Source: Ignavibacteria bacterium (GTDB lineage Bacteria > Bacteroidota > Ignavibacteria > Tepidaquicellales > Tepidaquicellaceae). Taken from it: a stretch of DNA of 64,000 nt. Shown one piece after another: positions 28,793-39,367 of the stretch. The stretch spans positions 1 through 64,000 of the forward strand of contig JABAQZ010000010.1 of assembly GCA_019187405.1 (NCBI GenBank), in the 5' to 3' direction. The notes under the pieces were generated by a model. The model was not told where the DNA came from and searched no databases. It worked only from the letters and a program-made list of their open reading frames with translations. The translations under genes were made by a program, and so were the position numbers. Each line of letters begins with the position of its first letter. Position 1 is the first letter of the stretch.

Positions 28793-31213
28793 ATGAAAAA
28801 ATTTAATTTAATTATCATCGTAATTTGTTTCTTTGGACATTTTTTCCCGTCGTCAGAAATACTATCTCAGCCTGGGTGGATAATAAGAAGTACTGCGCTT
28901 AACATTAACTCGGTTTATTTTATAAATCCGTCAAAAGGATGGATAGTTGGAGATTCGGGACTTGCTTTTGCAACTTATGACGGAGGAATAAACTGGTCCG
29001 GACTCGATAGTAAAACAACAAATAAACTAATCTCCGTATTCTTCATTGACGAATACACGGGGTGGGCTGCCGGTCATGCCGGCACAATTATAAGAACAAC
29101 CGATGGAGGAAACAATTGGAGCATTTCTTCATCAGGAGTTGCTTGGAACATAACATCAATACAATTTACAGATTATGATACCGGTTATGCAACAGGCGCG
29201 GCAAACCTTAAATCTACCGACGGCGGGTTAAGCTGGACGGAAATAAGTTTGTCCTTATCTTCAAACTTTGCATTCTATGTTTCAGGACTTAATGGATTTT
29301 TTGTAAACTCTTCAAATATTTTTAAAACGACTACCGGAGGTTTTAGTTGGTTTACAACCATATTCAGCGGATCTTATAATTCCGTATTTTTTACAAATAC
29401 AACAACCGGATGGGTATCCGGAAGCGGAATAAGATATACGACCAATGCGGGAGTAAACTGGACAGTACAGACTACCGGAGCAGGATTCAGCACGCTTTAC
29501 GGAATTAATTTCTCCGATGCATCGACAGGCTGGAGTGTCGGAAGTATCGGCGTTTCAGGTGGGAATTCAGAGATAAGAAGAACCATAAATTCCGGAACGA
29601 ATTGGACCGGTCAGTCAAGCGGAACAACAAATATACTTCGTTCCGTTTCAGCTGTTACTTCTTCCAATGGTGTTACAGTCGGTGATGCAGGCACTATTCT
29701 TTTAACATCTAACGGCGGAAGTAATTGGAGCAACATGCTGCATGCTTATACTTTTCCTTCCAGTCCAGTATATACTTTGTCTTCTGTATTTTTTGCTGAT
29801 GATAACACCGGCTGGAGCGGTGGACAATTGGGAATTATAAATAAGACTACCAACGCAGGCAGTACATGGAATTCTTTTTCTTCGGCATCTTTCAATCACA
29901 TAAATTCGATTCATTTTCTCGATAAAGATACTGGTTGGATAGCTGGAGCTGGAGGCATGATTCAGATTTCAGGCAACGGTGGAGTAAACTGGAGTTCGCA
30001 ATCACTCTCAACATCTGAATCCGTAAATGACATTCACATTGGAAAATATACATTAACAGGATACTTTGGACTTCACAGAATTGGCTGGTGTGTAACCAAT
30101 AATGGAGGAATATATAAAACCACAAACGGAGGAGGTAATTGGATTGGACAAACATCACCAACGACAGCACATATATATTCAGTCGTTGGATTTTCTGAAA
30201 ATGACGCTATCGCCTGCAGTGACAGCGGTAAAATCTTGAAAACAACTGATGGAGGAACAGTCTGGAGCGTTTATGTTTCAGGCGCTGTCGGCGGGGCTTT
30301 ACGAGCGCTTTCTTTTGCAGATAGTAATAACGGCATTTGTGTCGGAGACAGCGCAACCGTCTTATATACCACCAATCAGGGAAGCTCTTGGACTCTTGAT
30401 ATAACAGGTCCGCGATCCATTACATCAAAAAATCTTTACGGTGTATCTTCAAGAATGAAAGTGATGGCTGAATATACTGCCGTTGGAGAAGAGGGCATAA
30501 TTCTAAAAACGGAAGATGAAGGAAGCAGCTGGACAAAACTTTCAAGCGGTATTAAAACAAGATTATTTGGAATCACTTCTCCTTCGGATGATGCAGCTTT
30601 TGTTTCTGGCTCAAGAGGAACAATACTGAAAACCGTTGACGGCGGAGCATTGCCTGTGGAGCTGCTGTCATTTACTTTCCGGCAAGATGAGAATGATGTA
30701 ACTCTTTCTTGGATAACATCATCTGAAATTAACAATAAAGGATTTTTTGTAGAAAGGAATAAAAACAACGAAAAGTGGGACAGAGTAGGGTTTGTTCAAG
30801 GCATTGGAAATACAAATAATCAATCGATATATGATTATTCGGATTTCAATCTTGAAAATGGATTATATAAATACAGATTAAAGCAAATAGATTACAACGG
30901 AAATTTTGAATATTATAATCTCAATTCTGAAATAATTATCGGTCAACCGGAAGAATATATTTTATATCAGAATTACCCAAATCCGTTTAATCCTGTAACT
31001 ACAATAAGATATGATATTCCCAAAAGAAGCCGTGTTGTTATTAAAGTTTATGATATACTTGGAAAAGAAGTCATGACTTTATTAAACGAATTTAAAGAAG
31101 CCGGAAGTTATAAATTGACTGTTAACGGCGATAAGCTGTCAAGCGGAATTTATTTTTATTCTCTTCAGAGCGCGGATATCAAGATAGTAAAAAAATTCTG
31201 TTTAATTAAATAA
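28793..31213 (+). CDS. Secreted Ycf48/BNR-like propeller protein with T9SS sorting domain
   Basis: About 806 residues. The frame is open from 28568, but the start at 28793 (MKKFNLIIIVICFF) is chosen because it begins a signal peptide; the 75 upstream residues do not look like a protein domain. Residues about 27-620 are Ycf48/Asp-box repeats (GGINWS, GGNNWS, GGLSWT, AGVNWT, DEGSSWT). Next comes the fibronectin-like linker (LPVELLSF, SSEINNKGFFVER, KYRLKQIDYNG) also found in the oxidase at 8833-10863. The end is a T9SS type A domain (YPNPFNPVTT, YDILGKEVMTLL, ending FCLIK). Cell surface or released; ligand unknown. Confidence 0.9.
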   Translation: MKKFNLIIIVICFFGHFFPSSEILSQPGWIIRSTALNINSVYFINPSKGWIVGDSGLAFATYDGGINWSGLDSKTTNKLISVFFIDEYTGWAAGHAGTIIRTTDGGNNWSISSSGVAWNITSIQFTDYDTGYATGAANLKSTDGGLSWTEISLSLSSNFAFYVSGLNGFFVNSSNIFKTTTGGFSWFTTIFSGSYNSVFFTNTTTGWVSGSGIRYTTNAGVNWTVQTTGAGFSTLYGINFSDASTGWSVGSIGVSGGNSEIRRTINSGTNWTGQSSGTTNILRSVSAVTSSNGVTVGDAGTILLTSNGGSNWSNMLHAYTFPSSPVYTLSSVFFADDNTGWSGGQLGIINKTTNAGSTWNSFSSASFNHINSIHFLDKDTGWIAGAGGMIQISGNGGVNWSSQSLSTSESVNDIHIGKYTLTGYFGLHRIGWCVTNNGGIYKTTNGGGNWIGQTSPTTAHIYSVVGFSENDAIACSDSGKILKTTDGGTVWSVYVSGAVGGALRALSFADSNNGICVGDSATVLYTTNQGSSWTLDITGPRSITSKNLYGVSSRMKVMAEYTAVGEEGIILKTEDEGSSWTKLSSGIKTRLFGITSPSDDAAFVSGSRGTILKTVDGGALPVELLSFTFRQDENDVTLSWITSSEINNKGFFVERNKNNEKWDRVGFVQGIGNTNNQSIYDYSDFNLENGLYKYRLKQIDYNGNFEYYNLNSEIIIGQPEEYILYQNYPNPFNPVTTIRYDIPKRSRVVIKVYDILGKEVMTLLNEFKEAGSYKLTVNGDKLSSGIYFYSLQSADIKIVKKFCLIK

Positions 31214-31818
31214 TCAGGAATTATAATCCATGAACAATCAGCTTACTGAATTCAATGATAAATTGAAATTTATTTTATCCTAATCACGAATGCTTGGATT
31301 AAAACCTAACAATATCAAGATTTAATTTTTCCCGTTGCGAGTCTTCAGATTGGCAGCGGGAAAGTATTTTAATATTTAATTTGTTCAAAATATTTTAATT
31401 GTTGCAAATAATAAATATTAATTTCTAAAGCTATGTAATTCTGATAGTCTCCTTAGAATAGGTTAAATATAAATCGCGTGATTTCAGATATTAAGAGTCG
31501 GATTTAAATAACGATAAATATTAAATTAGAAATTAATAATTCCTTACTTTTTGTGCAGACATAAATAATACTTTATTGAATTATATAAATGAACTTTCTA
31601 TCTTATTATCAAGTAAGCGTGATTTAAGATACATTACTATTTGAAAATATTCTGTTTATTATCGAACAATTGATTTCATTATTAAAAGTAAAATATCAAT
31701 TTATTAAAAATAAATGACCTGTAATATGTCGTTTAAAATTCAAATTAATAATTATTTGTAAATATCCAGTTACTAATTTTTTAAAACATTTTAACATTAA
31801 ATCTAATAGATTTTAATC
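31214..31818. other. Spacer containing a terminator
   Basis: Apart from the hairpin at 31328-31363 no gene, RNA or repeat was seen in about 600 bp of AT-rich DNA. Confidence 0.55.
31328..31363 (+). terminator. Terminator hairpin
   Basis: TTTCCCGTTGC and GCAGCGGGAAA form an 11-bp stem with one G-T pair, about 115 bp after the propeller gene. A T-rich run follows within a few bases. Confidence 0.6.
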
Positions 31819-32682
31819 ATGTCAAAAGATCCAATGAAAGATCTTCATAGACTTTTAGAAAAACAGAATTTCAATAATGAAGAAGAGATTAATGAATTTT
31901 TGAATTCTATGAAAATGAAATCATTCCCTGAACTGGGAGATGATGAATTAAGCAATGAGGAAAAAGCCCAGGATCTTGCCGATGAAGCTTATTACCTTCC
32001 TCCCAAGGAAGCTTTTAAAAACATAAGCAGAGCTTTTGAGTTGGACCCGGAATGTATCAGCGCTTACGAATATCTTGGAACTGCTGCAAATGATCCTGAA
32101 GAAGCATTAAAACATTTTGAAAAAGGAATCAGCATTGGCAGGAATAAATTCGGTGGAAATTTTTTAAAGGAGCATAAAGGGAGATTCTGGGGAATTTATG
32201 AAACACGTCCTTTCATGAAGATTTTAGAAAAATACGCAGAATGCTTATACATTTTGAGAAGAAAAAAAGAATGCATTTCGATCTTTGAGGAAATGATAGA
32301 ACTTAATCCAAACGATAATCAGGGGGTAAGGGATTATCTAATGCTTTATCTTATTGAGGTAGATGATTTTGACAAGTTTGATCATTACTTCAAAATCTAT
32401 GCTGAAGATGTAACTGCATTTTATAATTTCAATAAAGCTCTTTGTGCATTTAAGAGAGAAGGAGAAAGTAATAATTCTAATGAGTGTTTGAAATCTGCAA
32501 TCAAGAATAATAAATTTGTTCTTCCATTACTTATCTCATCCAAACAGCAAACAGAAATTTTATATTCATACACAATTGGCAGCAAAGAAGAAGCAAAATT
32601 CTATGCATACTATGCTCAATTAATATGGCAAAGAACTCCCGGTGCAATAAAATGGCTGATGAAATTCAGACATTTTGCTTGA
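31819..32682 (+). CDS. Cytoplasmic TPR-type protein
   Basis: A 287-residue soluble protein with no signal peptide. Helical repeats of TPR type are evident: AFKNISRAFELDPECISAYEYLG, then ALKHFEKGISIG, then a block GRFWGIYETRPFMKILEKYAE, then ISIFEEMIELNPNDNQGVRD. The ETRPFM and NDNQGVRDYL segments are typical of a TPR family that often accompanies SEC-C or ST7-like proteins. It has no enzymatic motif; such proteins are usually adaptors. It stands alone between two long spacers, so the context gives no further clue. Confidence 0.8.
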   Translation: MSKDPMKDLHRLLEKQNFNNEEEINEFLNSMKMKSFPELGDDELSNEEKAQDLADEAYYLPPKEAFKNISRAFELDPECISAYEYLGTAANDPEEALKHFEKGISIGRNKFGGNFLKEHKGRFWGIYETRPFMKILEKYAECLYILRRKKECISIFEEMIELNPNDNQGVRDYLMLYLIEVDDFDKFDHYFKIYAEDVTAFYNFNKALCAFKREGESNNSNECLKSAIKNNKFVLPLLISSKQQTEILYSYTIGSKEEAKFYAYYAQLIWQRTPGAIKWLMKFRHFA

Positions 32683-32866
32683 GAATATATTGTTAACTGA
32701 CTTTTGCATTTAACAAATCAGCTCATACAGCAAATATTGACTTTCTAATTGTAGATATTAAAAAACATGGAGCGAAGCAACTCCGATTATCGTTTGTTTA
32801 GTTTTAAGAGTTAACAATAACTGATAATAAAGATTTAATTCTACATGTTGTATTTTTCTTGTATTA

Positions 32867-35800
32867 TTAAGGAACAACTGCGCTAACAAAATTTGCCGCA
32901 TTGTTTTCTGCTAAGGAGGCATCGCTTGCGTCAATCACTTCATCACCGTTTAAGTCTGTTGCTAAATATCCGGCTGAAAAAATTGCTGCATCATTGTCAA
33001 TCGCCAAATTATCCGATGCCTCAACCACTCCGTCCTGATTTACATCGCCTGAGAGAGATGCAAATGAAACCGGGGATGTGTCAACCAGCTTTAAATTATC
33101 TCCGTATGCTTTTGTAATACTGTCCGAGAAATTATACTGCTTATCACAAACATTAAATTTTTCAGGTGAACTGTGACTCCATGACTCAATGTGATTTTTA
33201 TGATGTATGACAAAATAATATTCCGAAAAATTATTTATATTTGAAAAATAAAAATTACCGATTCCAGATGAATTAAGTACTGATGTATCCGCATCAATTA
33301 ATCCGTATGGAAAATTATAGTCGTGAATCTCTATTCTTACTGTATCTTCTATCATGATATTTGTAATTGGATCATAGTACCCTTCGAGTATTGCTTTCAT
33401 CCATAAAGAAATATTTGTTTTTGGAGCAATATCAAGCCGGAAATTTTTTGAAGAACCCGCAAAGTCATACCATACATTACCGGTATCCGATAGACCGAAA
33501 AAGAATGAATTCTCACGAACAGGAACTTCATTCTGATATGATACTCGAATATTAGTTGAAGAAGTTTGAATGAATCCGACATAAAATCTTGAATTAGGAG
33601 CTATGTTAACGGGCGGGTTAATTATAAGTGTATCTCTTTTTACAGTTCCAGAACCTGAAGGTGAAGTTAGTAAGGATGATGTATAAATTGCTGCGCCGGG
33701 TTTTCCGGATCCATTATCTGAATATATTGCAATTTTATATGGAGCATTGCCTATGCTTGAGTCAAGGAAACTGTATGCAATGGATTGAATTGGAAATATT
33801 TCAGTAGCATTAAGATTAGCAAAAGCAACAGCAAATCTCCCACTTGACCCAGAGAAACCCGTTCCGCCATCCATAGAATCACAAGGCTCGGTATATCTAT
33901 AAGCATCGCATACTAAATCAAAACAGTAAGAGTTAATATCATATCCGTTTATTGGATCTAATTCATCAGGAATCGGCTGAACAATTACCCTGTGCCTTCC
34001 CGGATGAGTTATTAAAGGCATTCTTAAAAATACCAGAGTATCTTCAGCATAGAAGTAAGGAATAGTTAATAATGTATCATAAATTATTTCGTAAGTATCC
34101 CTGTTCTTTATATAAAAATTAATTTTAGTTGAATCATTGTTTGGTTCTTGAGATTTTAAAATCTTAACTCCCAAAGTATCTAGCGAACCCCAAGTGATTG
34201 GAATCGAACCTTTAAAATATATTTCACCAGGCAAAGAAGAACCAGAAATTGAAAATAAACTATCTCTTGCAGCTGTCCATAGAGAAAATGATTGAACAAA
34301 ATCTAGTTTAATCTGATTATTCAGAGTATCAACATTGCCATGCTCTGCAGAAAAATCCGAACCACCATTTGTAGATCGGTATAAACCGAGAAAAGACTCT
34401 GATAGAGAATCCAGCTCAGACTCATCGTATGTAAAAAGTATTTTAGCATTCAAAGAATTATTATTTTCAGGTGATATCGCATAATTTCTTCGAATACTTG
34501 ACCTGCCAGAGAAAACATTATGGACATTATGAGATCTTATTACAGTTGTAAGACCTAGATAATCATACGATGTTAGGATAACTCCCAAGCCGCCAATATT
34601 TAACGAATCAGGTCGATTAATATACCTTGAAGTTTTAATTGAACCGGAATTTCCAGTAATAGAATTACCGTAAGATTCATGTAATCTGGCAGTATCTAAT
34701 AATGTTATTGTTTTGCCATTCAAATTCAAATCACCACTAAGAATTGACAACAAACCAGTTATCGAGAAATTTGAATCCAACGAAACACCGGCAGGATTGT
34801 TTACTATCAGATTAGAGTATAGAACATTTTTGGTAATCAATGTTTGCGGTGAAGATCCGTTATATTCAATTGTGCAGTTTGAATTAATCGGAGTTCCGTT
34901 ATTTACAAGTGCCGTTCCGGGAGCAGACAATTTAAGAGTGTAGGTTGAAGCATTGAATTTCCCACCGCTGTTTATTAACAATGAAGTGAACTGATAATCA
35001 CTGCCCAGAGTTAATACACTTCCGGATATAAGATTCACAGCCGGTCCGGAAATACTTCCCGACCCCATTATGAGAGACGTATCACTAAATCTTAATAAAG
35101 CATTACCTGAGATTATACCGTTATTAGTTAAATCATTTTTTATAGTTATAAAAGAACTGTTAAATACGGTATTTAAGACAGCACCAGAATCTACAATCAA
35201 TTTTTTATGAAAAACAAACTCGGAATTCTCAATTATATTTGTTATGCCTGAATTAATTCTGCAATTAACAGTAAAACCTGTATCGTTGTGAATAGATAAA
35301 CTTGCATTTCCTTTGACCAGCAATATTCCTTTACCTTTTATTAAACCACCATTATTCAGTGTCAAACCAGATCCGCCAACACCATTCACAATAAGAGTTT
35401 TTAATGTATCAATAGATATCTGTCCGCCGTTTTGAATTATTAATTCGTCAACATTAACATTGAAAGTTATATTAATTATATGGGAATTTTGTATTGAAAT
35501 AGAAGAACTGGAATTATCAGGAGAGCAATCAGCAGAAATCCATGTACCGCCGCTGTTGGTTGACATTTGCCAGCTCAAAGGATTATTCCAATTACCTGAA
35601 GTTCGAGATCTGAAAGATTTATTTGCAGGAGAATTAATAGCAGACGCTAAAATAATATAAGCTCTCCCCGTTCTTGAATTGTAACCCGGAGCACCGATAA
35701 CAGCATCCGTAAATCCGTCACCATTTATGTCCCCTGCCGAAGAAACTGAAACTCCAAGAAGACTATCATAAGACATTCCGGAAAACGTTATATCAACACT

Positions 35801-38293
35801 ATTATTCATCGGTGAACCGCCGAAGTATATAGATGCTTTACCATTGTTTGAATTAAAATGTTCTATTCCTACAATGACATCTGAATAACCATCACCATTC
35901 ATATCACCAGCAGATGAAACAACTCCTAAAAAAGGATCAATCGGACCTTCATCAATAATGACATCAGCAGTATTATTCATTGCTGCTCCTCCATAATAAA
36001 TATATGCCCTGGCATTTTCAGAACTTAGTGGAAACCCACCAACAATGATATCCGAATAACCGTCAGCATTTATATCGCCTGCTGACGAAACAGAAGCACC
36101 AAAATCATCCGCAATTACTTTTCCGGACATTATGACATCTGCTGATGTATCCATTGATGATCCGCCAAAAAAAACAAATACCTTTCCAGTATCGGCCGGA
36201 TCAAAATCATGTGGTGCACCTATGACAACATCAGAAAAACCATCATTATTAACATCACCTGCAGAAGAAACAGAAGATCCAAAAATACAATAACTATCTT
36301 CTCCTGTCATTCGAATATCAGCAACATCATTCATCGTAGCACCACCGAAATAAATATAAGCTTTGCCGGTACTTGAATTATATCTGTAAGCTCCTACAAT
36401 TACATCAGAATAGTTATCATTATTTACATCACCAGCCGAAGATACCGAAACACCAAAATGACCGCCCTCTCCTTCTAAAGTAACATCAGCAATATTATCC
36501 ATAGACATTCCGCCAAAATAAATATAAGCTCTGCCAATACCTGAACCAAAATGATGAGAAGCACCAACAATAGCATCGGAATATCCGTCATTATTTACAT
36601 CACCAGCGGATGAAACTGAAGTTCCAAAAAAGTTATCTGTTAAAGCTGCATCCAAAGTAATATCTGGAACATTATTTAGCAACAAACCGCCTAAATAAAT
36701 AAATGCCCTGCCTTTGTTTGAATTATATTGAGGAGAGCCCACAATGAAATCAGAGTATCCATCGCCATTTAGATCTCCGGCAGAGGAAACACTGCTACCA
36801 AAGGAATTATTAATTGACTCTCCGGTCAAGATTAAATCACTAATTATTTCTCCGCTCAAAGAATAATCAAACATATAAACACGACCAGTGTTAAAATTAT
36901 AACTAAATGCGCTGACAAGAAAATCAGGATTGTCATCACCAGTTACATCATTACCACCCGTAACCTTAGAAGCAAATCTTTCACCTGGGGTTTCACTGGA
37001 AATAATGATATCGGCTGTGGCATTCATTGCTAAACCACCGAAATAAACATAGACTTTCCCTGTGTCCTGTGCGTATGCCCCAATAATTATATCAGAATAA
37101 CCGTCTTTGTTTATATCTCCAGCTGTTGAGAGATAAGTTCCAAATAAATAATTTGAATTTTCACCAGTCATTATAACATCAGCAGTGGCATTCATTGCAG
37201 CACCACCAAAATAAACATAAACTCTGCCGTAATCACTATTATACCTGTCTGCTCCCACAACAACATCCGAAAATCCGTCTCCGTTAACGTCACCGGCATA
37301 TGAGACTACAACTCCATAATTACCAGCTATCTCACTGAGTACTAAATCATAAGCATTATTCATACTAACGCCGCCATGATATATATAAGCTTTTTGCACT
37401 CCATGAGCTCCTATTATGACATCGTCAAATCCGTCCATATTAACATCGCCAGCAGATGAAACAGCAATACCAAAATGGTGATTACCTCCTTCTCCATCCA
37501 TAGTTACGTCAGGAACATTATTCATTGAAGCTCCTCCTAAATAAATATATACCTTACCAGTATTTGAATTATTTCCGTCTGCGCCAATTATTAGATCGTC
37601 ATATCCGTCATTGTTAACATCACCGGCAGAAGCTATATGTCCAAAGAAATCAGAAGCAGCTTCACCAGTCATAACAACATCTGCAACAGTATCCATAACA
37701 ACACCACCCAAGAATACATAAACTCTGCCCGTGTTAGAATTAAAATGATTAGCTCCAACAATAACATCACAAAAACTGTCTCCGTTCACATTTGCCAATA
37801 CAACATTGTTACCAAATTCACTGCTGTCAGCTTCACCAGTTAAAATTACATCAGCATCATTATCAATAAATGGTCCCCCATAATATATATATACATTACC
37901 TACATTATAATAAGTAGCTCCAATAACAATATCATTGAATCCGTCACTGTTTATATCACCGGACATAGAAATAGCAGTGCCAAAATATTCATTTGGACCA
38001 AATCCTTCAAAAATACTCCGTTGAATAAAATCAGACCCGTTTTCATGATTACTTATCCGACTACCGTTTTCATCCAAAATATTATTAATCCGGATATTGA
38101 TTGCATCTTCCATTAGAGTATCTATTTTTTGATATCCACCAATATACGGCTTACGACTCATATTACCTTCGGGAATTGTCCACCGGGGAACAACTCCAGA
38201 ACTATGCTTATCCCAATTTGCATTTAAATCAAGAAGAAAAGAAAGCGAAAGAATAAAACAAATAATGAAGAAAGAGAAAGAGATTGATTTCAT
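32867..38293 (-). CDS. Giant FG-GAP protein: two seven-bladed propellers, beta-rich stalk, dockerin-like end
   Basis: An 1808-residue exported protein. A signal peptide (1-24) is followed by 14 FG-GAP repeats of about 57 residues, each with an SSAGDVNNDGYSDVIVGA-type calcium loop. The seventh repeat is atypical (DVTGDDNPDF) and is followed by DYSLSGEIISDLIL, marking the end of a first seven-bladed propeller. Repeats 8-14 make a second. A stalk beginning FRSRTSGNWNNPLSW with beta-solenoid-like strands follows, then an Ig-like region, the KHRN-type module (IHHKNHIESWS) and a dockerin-like segment (GDVNQDGVVEASD and DLNGDEVIDASD). It ends at AVVP with no T9SS domain. FG-GAP propellers bind ligands in integrins and in bacterial adhesins; the ligand here is unknown. 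Confidence 0.92.
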   Translation of the reverse strand: MKSISFSFFIICFILSLSFLLDLNANWDKHSSGVVPRWTIPEGNMSRKPYIGGYQKIDTLMEDAINIRINNILDENGSRISNHENGSDFIQRSIFEGFGPNEYFGTAISMSGDINSDGFNDIVIGATYYNVGNVYIYYGGPFIDNDADVILTGEADSSEFGNNVVLANVNGDSFCDVIVGANHFNSNTGRVYVFLGGVVMDTVADVVMTGEAASDFFGHIASAGDVNNDGYDDLIIGADGNNSNTGKVYIYLGGASMNNVPDVTMDGEGGNHHFGIAVSSAGDVNMDGFDDVIIGAHGVQKAYIYHGGVSMNNAYDLVLSEIAGNYGVVVSYAGDVNGDGFSDVVVGADRYNSDYGRVYVYFGGAAMNATADVIMTGENSNYLFGTYLSTAGDINKDGYSDIIIGAYAQDTGKVYVYFGGLAMNATADIIISSETPGERFASKVTGGNDVTGDDNPDFLVSAFSYNFNTGRVYMFDYSLSGEIISDLILTGESINNSFGSSVSSAGDLNGDGYSDFIVGSPQYNSNKGRAFIYLGGLLLNNVPDITLDAALTDNFFGTSVSSAGDVNNDGYSDAIVGASHHFGSGIGRAYIYFGGMSMDNIADVTLEGEGGHFGVSVSSAGDVNNDNYSDVIVGAYRYNSSTGKAYIYFGGATMNDVADIRMTGEDSYCIFGSSVSSAGDVNNDGFSDVVIGAPHDFDPADTGKVFVFFGGSSMDTSADVIMSGKVIADDFGASVSSAGDINADGYSDIIVGGFPLSSENARAYIYYGGAAMNNTADVIIDEGPIDPFLGVVSSAGDMNGDGYSDVIVGIEHFNSNNGKASIYFGGSPMNNSVDITFSGMSYDSLLGVSVSSAGDINGDGFTDAVIGAPGYNSRTGRAYIILASAINSPANKSFRSRTSGNWNNPLSWQMSTNSGGTWISADCSPDNSSSSISIQNSHIINITFNVNVDELIIQNGGQISIDTLKTLIVNGVGGSGLTLNNGGLIKGKGILLVKGNASLSIHNDTGFTVNCRINSGITNIIENSEFVFHKKLIVDSGAVLNTVFNSSFITIKNDLTNNGIISGNALLRFSDTSLIMGSGSISGPAVNLISGSVLTLGSDYQFTSLLINSGGKFNASTYTLKLSAPGTALVNNGTPINSNCTIEYNGSSPQTLITKNVLYSNLIVNNPAGVSLDSNFSITGLLSILSGDLNLNGKTITLLDTARLHESYGNSITGNSGSIKTSRYINRPDSLNIGGLGVILTSYDYLGLTTVIRSHNVHNVFSGRSSIRRNYAISPENNNSLNAKILFTYDESELDSLSESFLGLYRSTNGGSDFSAEHGNVDTLNNQIKLDFVQSFSLWTAARDSLFSISGSSLPGEIYFKGSIPITWGSLDTLGVKILKSQEPNNDSTKINFYIKNRDTYEIIYDTLLTIPYFYAEDTLVFLRMPLITHPGRHRVIVQPIPDELDPINGYDINSYCFDLVCDAYRYTEPCDSMDGGTGFSGSSGRFAVAFANLNATEIFPIQSIAYSFLDSSIGNAPYKIAIYSDNGSGKPGAAIYTSSLLTSPSGSGTVKRDTLIINPPVNIAPNSRFYVGFIQTSSTNIRVSYQNEVPVRENSFFFGLSDTGNVWYDFAGSSKNFRLDIAPKTNISLWMKAILEGYYDPITNIMIEDTVRIEIHDYNFPYGLIDADTSVLNSSGIGNFYFSNINNFSEYYFVIHHKNHIESWSHSSPEKFNVCDKQYNFSDSITKAYGDNLKLVDTSPVSFASLSGDVNQDGVVEASDNLAIDNDAAIFSAGYLATDLNGDEVIDASDASLAENNAANFVSAVVP
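35620..38000 (-). repeat. 14 tandem FG-GAP coding repeats
   Basis: About 170-bp coding units, 14 in number, forming two blocks of seven. The block boundary is near 36830-36890, where the DYSLSGEIISD linker is encoded. Limits are approximate. Confidence 0.8.
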
Positions 38294-38352
38294 TGTCTCA
38301 AATTTATTTCACAGAATTTAATAAGAAAAATTATCAAAATATGGCTTAATAT

Positions 38353-38520
38353 TCAAAACTTTTTTGAAATTGCCTTCTTTGTTTTTTTTGATTTGACATT
38401 TCGCTTTTTCGATTCGCAAAATTCTATCTTTCCAGGAGTTTTTGTATTTCTAAGTTCCATTTCAATTTCCCGAAACAACATCAAATCATAGACAAATCTT
38501 TTTCCAGCAGTTTTTTTCAT
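38353..38520 (-). CDS. Small basic protein, 55 residues, possible
   Basis: An intact frame from ATG at 38520 to TGA at 38353. It begins MKKTAGKRFVYDLMLFREI and ends in a very Lys-rich tail (KSKKTKKAISKKF). It fills most of the gap between the FG-GAP gene and the upstream secreted gene, on the same strand. No ribosome binding site or known family was recognised, and such A-rich frames can be accidental. Confidence 0.4.
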   Translation of the reverse strand: MKKTAGKRFVYDLMLFREIEMELRNTKTPGKIEFCESKKRNVKSKKTKKAISKKF

Positions 38521-38574
38521 TTTTCAAATACGCTATTCGCTAGTTAATACAATTCTAATCTAATCTTTTTAAAA

Positions 38575-39006
38575 TCACCTTATCTTTTCAATCCAAGCTA
38601 AAGAATTTTCCTTAAGAGATTCTGGAATTTCTTCACCCGATAATAAAGGCGGATTAAAATTCTTTCTTACCAAATAACCCCTTATTTTTGAAGCCTGAGG
38701 ATCGATCCCACCGGTCGTTATGTCACAAATAAAATTACTGTTGCAGTCAGGCGCTGTCAATGGGTTATCAAATGTAGGCTTATTCCACCAACCAGAAACA
38801 TAAATATAAATAGCAACACTGAATTCTTCCGGGACGACTCCCTGCACCCTTCCTTTTAAATCATCATTAGAACCAATAGAAGGAACGCTTGTAAACTCAA
38901 GACCGGGCGAAGCAGACAATAAATATGGATCACATTTATCACAATCAAGAGAAAGTGAAAATAATAAACTAAAAAGGATCAATGATAGTTTAATAGCATT
39001 CTTCAT
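38575..39006 (-). CDS. Small secreted protein made of a GWW-type domain
   Basis: A 143-residue exported protein. A signal peptide (about 1-19, LFSLLFSLSLDC) may be lipoprotein-like, because Cys22 and Cys25 follow it. The remainder is a single domain: LEFTSVP, then LKGRVQGVVPEEF, then VSGWWNKPTFDNPLT, then CNSNFICDITTGGID. The same domain is the N-terminal part of the GH16-like protein at 51569-52942 (EFTSVP, LLGRVFNVIP, GSGWWVKPTANSPLT), so this gene is a stand-alone copy. It has no T9SS tail. A carbohydrate-binding role is plausible by association only. Confidence 0.75.
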   Translation of the reverse strand: MKNAIKLSLILFSLLFSLSLDCDKCDPYLLSASPGLEFTSVPSIGSNDDLKGRVQGVVPEEFSVAIYIYVSGWWNKPTFDNPLTAPDCNSNFICDITTGGIDPQASKIRGYLVRKNFNPPLLSGEEIPESLKENSLAWIEKIR

Positions 39007-39317
39007 AAGAAAAAAAATAAACTAAATTTACTAATGAATAATTTTATAAAAGTTAAACAAACAAATAATGAAAAATAGTAAATACTATCAAAGCTTATTA
39101 TCTGTATCAGAGTTGCTTCCGATAAACTTATTTGTCTGATTTTTTTCATTAATTGTTTCGTTTCAAATTTCTTTTCAGCGGCCATGAAAAATATTAATGC
39201 CAATCCTGCAAATACAACCGAGTGAGGCAAGTTTTAAAGTTGCGGATGACCGGATTTCGATATTAAGAAAATAATGTACATTATAATTGCAATAAAAATT
39301 GTTCCAGGGGTAAACAT
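39003..39317 (-). pseudogene. Possible small membrane protein split by one stop
   Basis: A 105-codon minus frame starts at ATG 39317 with a hydrophobic segment (FTPGTIFIAIIMYIIFLI). It is broken by one TAA at codon 28 and then continues open (VVFAGLALIFFMAAEKKFE and a further hydrophobic end). Both halves look like membrane segments, so a recently inactivated gene is plausible. A real shorter protein from a TTG at 39230 is the alternative. Its end overlaps the start of the next gene by 4 bp. Confidence 0.4.
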
Positions 39318-39367
39318 AAATCCACCTTAAATAAAAGTTTTCTAATAAGATATAAAAAGAACCTAAA

